Positions 35,358 to 44,555 of a stretch of DNA of 62,410 bases are shown here, in pieces. The DNA lies in contig JAQSXJ010000008.1 in the NCBI GenBank assembly GCA_029256725.1, positions 1 through 62,410 of the forward strand, read 5' to 3'. Made by a program: the position numbers and the translations under genes. The stretch's first letter is position 1. The number at the start of each line of letters is the position of its first letter. The notes under the pieces are model-generated. The model had not been told where the DNA came from. It ran no database searches and worked only from the letters and a program-made list of their open reading frames with translations. The DNA is from Anaerocolumna sp. Its GTDB lineage: Bacteria > Bacillota > Clostridia > Lachnospirales > Lachnospiraceae.

Positions 35358-36035
35358 TTATCCAAAGAGATTTTCAAGTTCTTCCTCTTGTAATATTGTA
35401 ACCATATCTCCCTTTATATCTATAAGCCCCTCTTGCTTCATCTTCATGAATTCTCTTGACAAGGAAGGTCTGGTAACACCTAAAAAGTCTGCCATTTCTT
35501 CTCTGTTCATGGACAATCTTATTTTGTTGTCCCCATTGTTTTGCTTCATTAGAAAAGCAGCTATTTTATGGCGCAAGGTTTCCCCTGAGAGAAACTGAAG
35601 CTTCTGATTAAGAAAATATGCCTTCTGAGCAAGTATAGTCAGCATATTATGGGTAAGATTGGTATGAAAACCATTATGGCTGCTGCCATTCTTATAGAGA
35701 AAGGTTTTCGGCATCCATAATACTTTTGCTGGTGTTGCTGCCAGAGAATAGTAATCATATTCCTGTTTGTCCAAAAATGCATAAACCTCACCAAATAAAT
35801 CTCCCGGTTCACTAAATGCGGCTACCAAACTCCTTCTGCCGGAGGGTGAATCCTGACATACGGACACTTCTCCTTCTAACAACAGATGAATATATTCCGG
35901 TTTATCTTTCTGATAAAATATATAATCATTTTTCTGGTAACTGCATATTTTTGCTTTACAGCTTACCAAAAGTTCGTTTAATTCATTTTCATCAATTCCT
36001 GCAAACAATCTGCAGTGTTTAACCGCTTCGTGCAT
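35358..36035 (-). CDS. Crp/Fnr family transcriptional regulator
   Basis: 225 residues: N-terminal cyclic-nucleotide-binding-type beta-roll (about 8-120, YIHLLLEGEVSVCQDSPSGR) and C-terminal winged helix (about 150-222, MNREEMADFLGVTRPSLSRE). No four-Cys Fnr iron-sulfur cluster is evident at the N-terminus (CRLFA and SCKAKIC only), so it may sense another signal. Divergent from the glutathione peroxidase gene and upstream of SulP. Confidence 0.9.
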   Translation of the reverse strand: MHEAVKHCRLFAGIDENELNELLVSCKAKICSYQKNDYIFYQKDKPEYIHLLLEGEVSVCQDSPSGRRSLVAAFSEPGDLFGEVYAFLDKQEYDYYSLAATPAKVLWMPKTFLYKNGSSHNGFHTNLTHNMLTILAQKAYFLNQKLQFLSGETLRHKIAAFLMKQNNGDNKIRLSMNREEMADFLGVTRPSLSREFMKMKQEGLIDIKGDMVTILQEEELENLFG

Positions 36036-36163
36036 CGTTCTTCTTTACCGGTCAGCTACCTGAACAAATTTCCGGTTTCCTTTCTGAAATACTCTATTTA
36101 TGATACTTTATTCCGTAGTTATCTTATGCAATTCAACATATAATATTATATTACAGTAATCTA

Positions 36164-36210
36164 TTGACAGCAAGTATATCTTAACGGTATAATATATTGC
36201 ATACAATATA
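36164..36210 (+). promoter_or_regulatory. Peroxidase promoter with downstream palindrome
   Basis: TTGACA (36164-36169), 18-bp spacer, TATAAT (36188-36193). Overlapping the start region is TATATTG-CATA-CAATATA (36193-36210), a 7-bp inverted repeat well placed for a repressor, possibly the divergent Crp/Fnr protein or a peroxide regulator. Confidence 0.72.
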
Positions 36211-36245
36211 ATTGATTTAAACCAATGCGAAAGGATGATTAAATT

Positions 36246-36785
36246 ATGGAATTTTATGATTTTAATGTAACAGACAAGAAAGGCAACACTATTAACTTAG
36301 ACCAATATAAAGGAAAAGTATTACTGGTAGTTAATACTGCTACCCAGTGCGGGTTGACACCTCAATATACAGCCCTTGAAGCTGTCTATGAAAAATATCA
36401 TAATGATGGTTTTGAAATTTTGGATTTTCCCAGTAATCAGTTTAAAGAACAGGCTCCTGGCACAGATGAGGAAATCGATTCCTTTTGCCAGTTGAATTTT
36501 GGAACAACTTTCCCACGTTTCTCTAAGATTGACGTAAACGGTGATAATACTCACCCTCTGTATTCCTGGCTAAAGAATGAGGCTCCAACAGATAAAGGTA
36601 ACGATACCTCTAAAGCTTTTGAAGAAAGAGTAAGCAAGTATACACCTGACTTAAAAGCTGCAGATATTAGATGGAATTTTGGAAAATTCCTTATTGATAA
36701 AGAGGGTATGGTATTCAATCGTTATTCACCTGCTGTTTCTCCGGAAGAAATTGAAGCGGATATTAAACAGTTGCTTAGTGAGTAA
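36246..36785 (+). CDS. Glutathione peroxidase family protein (probably thioredoxin-dependent)
   Basis: 179-residue thioredoxin-fold peroxidase of the BtuE/GPx group. The peroxidatic residue is cysteine, not selenocysteine, in NTATQCGLTPQYTALEAVY (about residue 35); the FPSNQFKEQAPG motif supplies the Gln, and RWNFGKFLID the Trp/Asn of the catalytic tetrad. Firmicute members normally use thioredoxin to reduce hydroperoxides. Residues about 110-135 (TDKGNDTSKAFEERV) lengthen a loop. Own promoter with a palindromic operator. Confidence 0.92.
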   Translation: MEFYDFNVTDKKGNTINLDQYKGKVLLVVNTATQCGLTPQYTALEAVYEKYHNDGFEILDFPSNQFKEQAPGTDEEIDSFCQLNFGTTFPRFSKIDVNGDNTHPLYSWLKNEAPTDKGNDTSKAFEERVSKYTPDLKAADIRWNFGKFLIDKEGMVFNRYSPAVSPEEIEADIKQLLSE

Positions 36786-37564
36786 CAGAGTTAGCAATCT
36801 AATCCTATATACATTGTAAAATGCTTGGGGTTACTGCTTAAATGAAAATCTTAAAATGGTAAGCATCATGCAAATAACACACGTTCCTAACACAAGTCTA
36901 CTTGCGGTACTGCCACAAATCAGGGTGTAAATTCACACTAACACGCATCATACCGTAAGCTCTCTTGCGATACTTCTCAATTAATAATTGCAAAAATGCC
37001 CTTTATTGTAAGAGGCAATTAATATTTCAAACTCGCTCCTATTGCATGCCACATCTCCTTGCAGATGTGGCATTGCACAAAACAGGGTGACTCATATATC
37101 CCAGGCTTGTCTGGGGTACTGCTTTAATAAACATTCTAATAAAGTAAGCATTTTTATTCTATTTTTACTTCATGTTCAAGTCATAATAAGTATTTAATTA
37201 ATACCATTTCTTCCATTCTTTAAATATAGCAAGAATTACATACAATTCTGGCAAAATAAGTTGATTTTGAGTTTTTCCTTTTTCTGGTGTAAAAAGGCTG
37301 GATTATAAGGCATTTTTACACCTGATAGCGATCATGCAGCAAAATTAAGCTTATATATTTTATCTATCTGGATTATATTTTCCAAAATAATGTTGAAAAT
37401 ACTGTAATATTTCGAAATGAAACAGAAATTTACAGATAATTCTCCGATAACGTCATGTTATCTTATCTCTTATTCCTGTAACATTAACTTATAAAATTTC
37501 TTAAGAAATATTAATAAAACAATTATTCCTAGAGACAATCAACAACTTTGATTATTAAACCATG
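36786..37564. other. 779-bp non-coding gap with repeated stem-loop modules
   Basis: No gene is seen between two convergent genes. The motif CTTG(G/C)GGTACTGC recurs at about 36823, 36901, 36964 and 37106. The modules at 36823-36868 and 37110-37155 match over about 45 bp (TACTGCTT ... GTAAGCAT). A perfect hairpin GCCACATCT-CCTTGC-AGATGTGGC is at 37048-37071. This could be decayed repeats or a structured RNA. Confidence 0.5.
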
Positions 37565-39436
37565 TTAGTAATCGGTAGTTTCAAAACAGGAATCTGCCGG
37601 TTCATTATACTTTAGCTTATAGTATTCTCCTACAATGCTATGGGTCGAGGAGTCTTTCATTAGCTCACTCAATGAATAAGCCTGCTGATAATATAATCGG
37701 CAGGTTTCTTCATGCAACTCTGTCTGGTTCTCCATGTCTATCCTCTCCAAAGTGAAGGATTTATTTGTTATAAACCTAGATAGAAAATTTCCTTTTGCAC
37801 ATTTTAATGCCAGTTTTATTGCTTTGTCGCATATTTTGATTGCCTCATCTAACTGATCGTCTTCTTCCAGATACATGGATAAATTCTGTAAAATCAAAAG
37901 ATACTGAACAGAATGATATTTCAAATCAATTTTACTATTTTCATAACTTTGTGAAACCGACAACAATATGTCGATTGCCTGCTTCTTCTGACCGGTATCA
38001 AATGTAAGGATTGCAATCTGATTTATTATAAATGCTTCTTGCCTGGAAAGTATACAACTGTATACGGATTTATCTTTATAATTCGTTAGAGTATATCCTA
38101 GCGCTTTCTCCATTTTTTTAAGAGCTGTCTTGGCACCTATCTTCTTCGCCTGATAATGAAGAATCGCTTCCAAGTAAGAAAGATATTGTTTATTTTCATT
38201 GGTATTTTCCGGCAGCAACTTCTTAAGTCTCATATAAGAGGTCCATGCATTTTCAACCTGATGACCGAACAGCAGTCTGTCAATATCCCTTTTCGTCTCC
38301 AGGATGTCATAGGTTTCAGCATCAATGGTACTGTTATAAATATCCTTTGCAATACCAAGCCGATCTGCAATCGCTTCATAATTCTTATTCCTTGGTGCCC
38401 TCTTGCCGGATTCTATTCTTGATAATGATTCTGCTGCACATATGTCACTGCTTAAATTCTCCTGGCTGATTTTAACCTTTACTCGGTTTGCTTTTATTAA
38501 CTCTCCCATGAGATAGATATCATTTTGAATATTCTTAACAATAATTGCAGTATCGGACAGGAATAACAATTTTATATCGTATTCCTCATATACCTTTAAT
38601 AATGATGCTAACTGCCAGCGTATTTTCTTTTCCTTTACTTCCTTACCGTTCTTATTCAGAATTTCTACGTATAATAGAAGTAAGTCCGCCAAGCCAACGA
38701 TTACGCCATTTGAAGTTAAGATATCAATTGCTTTTTCGCATAAATCCTCTGCCGAAAGATAATTTCCTCTCTTGAGGTAGAACTTTACCAGAAGATATGC
38801 AGCTTTAGGATACACTTTAACCTTTTCTTCTTCGTCAGTATAACCATTGTCTATATATTCAATCAGCTCCTTTAATCGGACAATAACATCGTAGGTCTTG
38901 TTCTTTTTGGCATAGGACATGGAAATCAGCAAAAATAAATCAATTTCTTCAAGACTTAACAGTTGTCCTCTCAACTCCCCGTATTTCCAATTTGGCAGGG
39001 TACATTTTAGCGCTGACAAAAACTTCTCCAGAGCCTGATCAATGTCATTTCTATGCTCGTAGTCCAGTATCCCGTTTACTTTTAACACAAACTGCTCATG
39101 CTGATTTCCTTTGCATTCCTTCTTATCCTGATATTCCAAAAGTAATGCTTCGGCACGGACATAGTCTTTATAAAACAACGCTTTCTCAATTTCCTTTCTC
39201 TGCTCGTAAAGAAAATAGTCTTTTTCTGCTAATAACACCTCAAATTTGTCCGGAGATTTCCCCAATCTCTGAAACAGTGCATCCAACAGAAATTTATCAG
39301 GTATTCTCTCTCCCAATTCTATTCTGGATAATGTCGCAATGGAGCATAAACCTTTGCTCAGCCTGCCTTGCGAGATATTGTTTCTCGTACGTAATATATG
39401 TATAAACCGCCCAATGCTGTTCTGCTTCAAACTCAC
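37565..39436 (-). CDS. Internally duplicated XRE-HTH / TPR regulator
   Basis: 623 residues built as two similar halves. HTH 1 (about 7-62, ISQGRLSKGLCSIATLSRIE) plus TPR-like helices (about 75-300), then HTH 2 (about 308-365, ISQENLSSDICAAESLSRIE) plus a second helical solenoid (about 380-610). Each half resembles an RRNPP/Rgg-type peptide-sensing regulator; fusion of two would place both HTHs of a dimer on one chain. No obvious signal-peptide gene with a signal sequence is adjacent. The divergent upstream sequence is a broken DUF5692 gene. Function unknown; transcriptional regulation is inferred. Confidence 0.8.
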   Translation of the reverse strand: MSLKQNSIGRFIHILRTRNNISQGRLSKGLCSIATLSRIELGERIPDKFLLDALFQRLGKSPDKFEVLLAEKDYFLYEQRKEIEKALFYKDYVRAEALLLEYQDKKECKGNQHEQFVLKVNGILDYEHRNDIDQALEKFLSALKCTLPNWKYGELRGQLLSLEEIDLFLLISMSYAKKNKTYDVIVRLKELIEYIDNGYTDEEEKVKVYPKAAYLLVKFYLKRGNYLSAEDLCEKAIDILTSNGVIVGLADLLLLYVEILNKNGKEVKEKKIRWQLASLLKVYEEYDIKLLFLSDTAIIVKNIQNDIYLMGELIKANRVKVKISQENLSSDICAAESLSRIESGKRAPRNKNYEAIADRLGIAKDIYNSTIDAETYDILETKRDIDRLLFGHQVENAWTSYMRLKKLLPENTNENKQYLSYLEAILHYQAKKIGAKTALKKMEKALGYTLTNYKDKSVYSCILSRQEAFIINQIAILTFDTGQKKQAIDILLSVSQSYENSKIDLKYHSVQYLLILQNLSMYLEEDDQLDEAIKICDKAIKLALKCAKGNFLSRFITNKSFTLERIDMENQTELHEETCRLYYQQAYSLSELMKDSSTHSIVGEYYKLKYNEPADSCFETTDY

Positions 39437-39633
39437 ACTTCCTTTTTTCCATTAGCATAAAACTACAATACTAATAATAGCAGAATTAGTCAACGGAATA
39501 TTGGATATTTTATAATTATCTGTAACTTTATACAGAAATTTGTACAAATCAGAGTATCTGTCTATTGCTATTCCCTGAAAACGGTAGGTATAATCATGGT
39601 GTAACATTATTAAAAATGTGGGAGGATTATTTC

Positions 39634-39999
39634 ATGTTTCAATTTAATTATGACAGCGGTGCCATTTTCCTAAGTACCTGGGGAGTATGGCTGCTGGTTT
39701 TGTACTTCTGTTTGCCTTAAATGAGGTCACCAGAAGTTTTAAGTATGTTGGTTTATTCACTTTTACCGTTCTGCCTGCTTTCCATACTGTGGTTCAGAGT
39801 ATTAAAGGATACGACCTACACTGATTGGTTCCATCTTGCTAAAGTATATTCTGCAACAGCAGGCTGCCTTGGTTTCTGGCTTATCAGATATTCAAAAGGT
39901 AACAATAAAAAAACTGGCAAAGAATGGCGTCTTGCTGATAAGAAATGGGCTTTTCAATATAAACGCTATACCAAAAAGGCAAATGTAATGGTTCTTTAA
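39634..39999 (+). pseudogene. DUF5692-type membrane protein, frameshifted and truncated
   Basis: Three overlapping frames join into one membrane protein: MFQFNYDSGAIFLSTWGVW from 39634 (GGGAGG ribosome binding site), then LLFALNEVTRSFKYVGLF and TFTVLPAFHTVV in a second frame, then FRVLKDTTYTDWFHLAKVYS and ATAGCLGFWLIRYSKG in a third, from about 39795. The third piece is the well conserved part of the DUF5692 family as I recall it. After about 39950 similarity ends at a terminator, so the C-terminal half (~150+ residues) is missing. Two frameshifts plus a deletion. The 28-residue first frame alone could still be translated. Confidence 0.65.
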
Positions 40000-40019
40000 C
40001 CTTACTTTTGCCTTTTATT
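39973..40019 (+). terminator. Terminator after the DUF5692 remnant
   Basis: AAAAAGGCAAA (39973-39983) pairs with TTTTGCCTTTT (40006-40016), with an inner GTAA/TTAC stem, followed by ATTAT. The last codons of the open frame lie inside the stem. Confidence 0.75.
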
Positions 40020-40113
40020 ATATGAGTATTTATTTAATGGAATTTGAAACATCAGTACCGTCAAAAATTAACTTCCTATTAACTCGCTATTATTATTTTA
40101 GTAACTGTATACC

Positions 40114-42816
40114 CTATACCTGAACTCCCATATATGCTTTATAATTCCTGCCTACGATATCTTTGGCATACTGAGCGGGTACTGGTTTACTAATTAGATA
40201 GCCCTGTATATTGTCACATTTGCATTGCATCAGATATGCCAATTGCTTACCGGTTTCCACACCTTCAGCTATAACCTCAATATTTAATTTATGTACCAAG
40301 GATACGATGGACTCCGTTATTTCCTTTTCTATGCATTCCTTGTCCAGATCCTTAATAAAGCTTTGGTCAATTTTTAAGGTATCAATGGGGAGTTTTTTCA
40401 GGTAACTTAAAGAGGAATATCCTGTACCGAAATCATCCAGGGATATCTTAACACCCATTTTCCTAAGTTCTTCAAACATTTCTATCGTTGTTTCAAAAGA
40501 ACTGATCAAGGTAGTTTCTGTAACTTCCAATTCCAAAAGTTCTGCTCTTAATCCGGTTTCAAGCAGTATTCTTTTTACAAACTCTACAAAATCCAGCTGC
40601 CTCAATTGTACCGCTGAGATATTAACAGAAATGAGGATATTCTCTCCCTCACTATTAATCTTCTGAGCTTCTTTACAGGCTTCTGCCAGAATCCACTGAC
40701 CTAAGGGAACTATTAGCCCTGCACTTTCTGCAACCGGTATAAATTCCATCGGTGAGATTGTTCCTAGCTCTTCATCCGTCCAACGTATCAAAGCTTCAAA
40801 TGCTCTTATCCGACCAGTCTGCAAACTTACCTGTGGCTGATAATGAAGGGTGAATTTATTATCCTTTAATGCTGAGCGCAGATGACTCTCAACAGTTATC
40901 CTGTGGAGCATATCCGTTCTCATATAATCCTGAAACATCTGTATGGTATTCTTACCAATGTTTTTAGACCGATACATGGCAGTATCCGCATTTTTAAGCA
41001 GTTGTTCTCCATTGGTCTCATTACCGCGATACATGGCTATTCCCATACTGGGACTGATATTAAAGCGATATCCGTTGAATAAAAAAGGTTCCAGTATTTT
41101 ATCTTTTATACGCTGGCAGAAATCAAATACTTCTGCCTCACTGTTAATATCAGTAATCATCAGGGCAAATTCATCACCACCAAGCCTTGTTAAGATATCC
41201 TGCTTCCTGATGTAATCCTTTAACCGATATGCAAGAGATTGCAACAGATTATCTCCCGTATTATGCCCAAATGTATCATTTACATCCTTAAAATTATCCA
41301 AGTCAATAAAAATTACTGCAAGCATTTTATCCTTCTGCATAGCCTCAGCCAGGGCTTTTTCAAGTTCCTGCAAAAAAAGGCTTCTGTTGGGAAGGTCCGT
41401 TAATATATCGTGATAGGCTAAATGCTCCAGTTCCAGCTGCTGCTCTTTCAATTTCGTCAGATCCTGAAAAGAACCTGCCATCAAATAAGGTTCTCCATTA
41501 CAGTCAACAAGTATTTTACCGGTTGATCTTACCCATTTATAAGTACCATCCTTGCACTGAATCCGGTAGTCTGACTCAAATTTATCTATTATCCCTTTGT
41601 AATGTTCTTCAGAAACCTTAACTATCCGGTCTTTATCTTCAGGATGAATCAAATCCAGAAGATCCCTAATACTTTTGATATCTTTGGATGTATATCCTAA
41701 TGCTCCTAAAAATCTGTGTGATATAATATATTCATCCTTTGCTATATCAAGGTGCCATACACCTTCTGCAGAAGCTTCAAGTACCAGGCTGTTGATTGCT
41801 TCACTCTTCTTAAGTTTCTCCATGCTCTCAATCAGCTGGTCGTAATTGTTCTTTAATTCTTCCTCCTGGGCTGTCACTTCTTCATAGAGGGCTGTAATCT
41901 CCTCGTTTTTAAGAAACAGTACTTCATTCTGCTGCTTCAATTCCTCTTCTGAAGCCAGTATTTCTTCATAAAGGGAAGATAACTCTTCGTTCTTTTTGTT
42001 CAGCTCTTTCTCACGTAGAATATCCTTTGTGACATCCTGCAAAACCCCCAGAAGTTTAATGGGTCTGCCTTCTGAATCCTTTTCTGTTTCCGCAAGAGAA
42101 TGGATGAATCTTCTCTCCTTCTCTTTTGTTTCTATCTCATAGATGACATCATAAGGGGTATCCGTCTCTAATAGCTTTTTCAAAGCATCATCAAGGCTTG
42201 CCCGGTATTCAGAAAGAGGAACTTCTTTCGCAGCCTGAAAAGGAATATAGGGAGTAGTCCTGTCAAGACCATACATCCTAAATGCCTCTTCTGACGCCCA
42301 CAAGGTATAGTCTTTCAGATCCAATTCCCAATTGCCGACTCCCGCTATCTTCTGGGCTTTATTAAGTCTCCTCTCATTGGTCTTAATCTCCACACCAAGC
42401 AATGTTAAGATTTCATTTTTTGCTTTAAGGGCTTCGGACTGCATCTTTAATTCTGTTATGTCGATAAAAACTACTGCAAAGTAACCAATTTCAGGACAGT
42501 AGGCATTTACTCTGTACCATCGGTTAAAAGCCTTGGAATAATCCTCTACACTATATGGTTCTCCGGTAAGAGCTACCTTGCCAAAGAAATTAATCCAATT
42601 TATCGTATCCTTTGTTATATTGGGTTCTATTTCCCGAATCGTTCGCCCGATTACTTGAGATCTGCTAAGTCCAGTATAATCTTCGAAAGATTTATTAATG
42701 TCTATGTATTTATAATCTACCGGGTTACCGTCTTTATCAGTAATGATACTGTGAAGCGCATAACCACTTATCATATTTTCTAGAATTGTTCGGTTATATT
42801 TCACTGATACGTCCAT
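40114..42816 (-). CDS. PAS-domain diguanylate cyclase / phosphodiesterase (GGDEF-EAL)
   Basis: 900-residue cytosolic c-di-GMP enzyme. Three PAS-type sensor segments (about 5-130, 150-275 and 345-460), a coiled coil (about 275-345, repeated LKKN/EELK-like heptads), GGDEF (about 470-625; LTRLGGDEFALMITD, catalytic motif intact) and EAL (about 645-890; RAFEALIRWTDEE, DDFGTGYSSLSYL and VIAEGVET intact). No transmembrane segment. Both activities could be functional. No riboswitch or c-di-GMP target is recognisable next to it. Confidence 0.94.
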   Translation of the reverse strand: MDVSVKYNRTILENMISGYALHSIITDKDGNPVDYKYIDINKSFEDYTGLSRSQVIGRTIREIEPNITKDTINWINFFGKVALTGEPYSVEDYSKAFNRWYRVNAYCPEIGYFAVVFIDITELKMQSEALKAKNEILTLLGVEIKTNERRLNKAQKIAGVGNWELDLKDYTLWASEEAFRMYGLDRTTPYIPFQAAKEVPLSEYRASLDDALKKLLETDTPYDVIYEIETKEKERRFIHSLAETEKDSEGRPIKLLGVLQDVTKDILREKELNKKNEELSSLYEEILASEEELKQQNEVLFLKNEEITALYEEVTAQEEELKNNYDQLIESMEKLKKSEAINSLVLEASAEGVWHLDIAKDEYIISHRFLGALGYTSKDIKSIRDLLDLIHPEDKDRIVKVSEEHYKGIIDKFESDYRIQCKDGTYKWVRSTGKILVDCNGEPYLMAGSFQDLTKLKEQQLELEHLAYHDILTDLPNRSLFLQELEKALAEAMQKDKMLAVIFIDLDNFKDVNDTFGHNTGDNLLQSLAYRLKDYIRKQDILTRLGGDEFALMITDINSEAEVFDFCQRIKDKILEPFLFNGYRFNISPSMGIAMYRGNETNGEQLLKNADTAMYRSKNIGKNTIQMFQDYMRTDMLHRITVESHLRSALKDNKFTLHYQPQVSLQTGRIRAFEALIRWTDEELGTISPMEFIPVAESAGLIVPLGQWILAEACKEAQKINSEGENILISVNISAVQLRQLDFVEFVKRILLETGLRAELLELEVTETTLISSFETTIEMFEELRKMGVKISLDDFGTGYSSLSYLKKLPIDTLKIDQSFIKDLDKECIEKEITESIVSLVHKLNIEVIAEGVETGKQLAYLMQCKCDNIQGYLISKPVPAQYAKDIVGRNYKAYMGVQV

Positions 42817-42946
42817 AGGCTTTCCTCCTATTATCCTAATGCCGATACCAGATAACTATTACTGCCTTTATCTGATGTTGATTTTTCTCATAATACCATA
42901 CATCGACAAATTAGTAAATATATCCTAGAAGAAATGTCGCATTTGC

Positions 42947-44446
42947 TTATTTCCCAATATTTCTTGTTATTTCTTCCTGTCTTTCTTCAAATAGTAGATT
43001 CTTATTATAAGTGTAGTATTTATCCGAACCCTGCTCCGCTAAAAACCTGGCACTATAATAATTGACTGAAAGCTCTGTAACAAAAATAGCCAATTCCTGT
43101 CCTTCACCAAAAGCCTTTTCAAGGAAGACAAAAGTATTCTCAAGCTCACTGCCGGTCTTGTTAATACCCGAATTTCTATTGTCCTTATCTGTTGCAAAGA
43201 GTCCTTTAACCACATCCCCAGCTATTTGTGAATTGATATCCTTGCCTCTTAGTTCTTCAAGGTATTGTTTAAGCCTATGAAGCTTTCTTCTTGTTATAAT
43301 CTCATCATTACGGTTTATGAGACCTTCTTCTTTACTATGGCGTAAGTTTTCCTCTTCCCTTTCAATGAGTGTCTTAAGCTGCAATATGGGATTCTGACTG
43401 CCTAAAGTTAATACTTCCAAGTACTCCTTTAAAGTATCAAATAGTGTTTCCATATAACTCTCTGTTCTGACAGCCTCTAAGAAGGAACGCCCAAGTCTGC
43501 CAAGCAGTAACCCAACGATATTCAATCTTTCATCAAAGGGTGCGATTTTCAGTGCACGAAGAAGATTATCGGAATATTTTCCTTGTACGATTTCTTCAAT
43601 CTTATAATCCTTACGGTATTTATTATATAACTCATAATAATTGGCGAAATCTTTCGCAATTCTATCGTGCTGAATATACTCATAAATAAATTCACCGTCA
43701 ACGGGGATTGAAAGTTCCTCAAGAACCACTAACATTTCCGCTAGATCTTCCCAGCCTCTGGCAGTAGAAAAGAATACACCGTCAGGAGTGGTTTCGAATC
43801 GATAGAAATTCTCTCTGCGTATATCCAGATAATTGATGACAGCCGGATGAATAGCCTGTTTATAGGCATATTCTTTCCACACCTCAAAATCCGGATCAAT
43901 CTCTATCTTGCGTACTCTGTCTAAGGTTACAGAGTCAAATTCCCTTACGGATTTGTTATACTCTGGAGGATTACCGGCTGCTATGATTATCCATCCCTCC
44001 GGTACCTTCTGATTACCAAAGGTTTTATATTGAAGAAATTGCAGCATGGTTGGTGCCAGTGTTTCAGATACGCAGTTGATTTCATCAATAAATAATATTC
44101 CCTGGGTCAGTCCGGTTTTCTCCTGTTTATCATATACGGAGGCTATGATCTCACTCATGGAATAATCGGTAACCGTATAATTCTTACCGGCATATTCCTT
44201 CTTTTCTATAAAGGGCAGTCCTACTGCACTCTGCCTGGTATGATGGGTTATGGTATAAGCAACCAGTGCAATATTGCATTCTCTTGCCACCTGCTCCATA
44301 ATCTGTGTTTTTCCAATACCGGGAGGTCCCATAAGTAAAAGGGGCCGTTGTCTCATAGCTGCTATTTTATAATTACCATTTTCATCACAGCTTAAATAGG
44401 CTTTAACTGTATTTACAATCTCTTCTTTAGCGCGTTTGATATTCAT
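42947..44446 (-). CDS. MoxR-type AAA+ ATPase
   Basis: 499 residues. Walker A GPPGIGKT (40-47), Walker B ILFIDEIN (about 121-128), sensor IIAAGNPPEYN and the Arg-finger region FDSVTLDRVRKIEID match MoxR/YehL-like ATPases that pair with VWA proteins. The C-terminal ~270 residues are helical with a Glu/Lys-rich stretch (about 345-400). The start at 44446 is an ATG after GAAAGAGG; the upstream TTG is rejected. A perfect 12-bp hairpin sits immediately before the ribosome binding site. Third gene of the LRR-VWA-MoxR operon; likely a remodelling chaperone for the VWA partner. Confidence 0.88.
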   Translation of the reverse strand: MNIKRAKEEIVNTVKAYLSCDENGNYKIAAMRQRPLLLMGPPGIGKTQIMEQVARECNIALVAYTITHHTRQSAVGLPFIEKKEYAGKNYTVTDYSMSEIIASVYDKQEKTGLTQGILFIDEINCVSETLAPTMLQFLQYKTFGNQKVPEGWIIIAAGNPPEYNKSVREFDSVTLDRVRKIEIDPDFEVWKEYAYKQAIHPAVINYLDIRRENFYRFETTPDGVFFSTARGWEDLAEMLVVLEELSIPVDGEFIYEYIQHDRIAKDFANYYELYNKYRKDYKIEEIVQGKYSDNLLRALKIAPFDERLNIVGLLLGRLGRSFLEAVRTESYMETLFDTLKEYLEVLTLGSQNPILQLKTLIEREEENLRHSKEEGLINRNDEIITRRKLHRLKQYLEELRGKDINSQIAGDVVKGLFATDKDNRNSGINKTGSELENTFVFLEKAFGEGQELAIFVTELSVNYYSARFLAEQGSDKYYTYNKNLLFEERQEEITRNIGK

Positions 44447-44460
44447 ATAACCTCTTTCCT

Positions 44461-44487
44461 GAATATCCAATCAGAGATTGGATATTC
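44461..44487 (-). promoter_or_regulatory. Perfect 12-bp hairpin just before the MoxR ribosome binding site
   Basis: GAATATCCAATC-AGA-GATTGGATATTC. The stem ends a few bases before GAAAGAGG, so it could protect the processed transcript or gate translation of the ATPase relative to the VWA gene. Confidence 0.7.
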
Positions 44488-44539
44488 CTTTATATGTAGT
44501 TGAAAAACGTAGTTTGTTTTTTCGACCCAACTCCAATCT

Positions 44540-44555
44540 GTGTGCCTTGGCACAC
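44540..44555. repeat. Hairpin directly after the VWA stop codon, second copy of a small repeat
   Basis: GTGTGCC-TT-GGCACAC, perfect 7-bp stem abutting the stop codon at 44556-44558. With flanks it matches 23429-23448. Confidence 0.55.
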
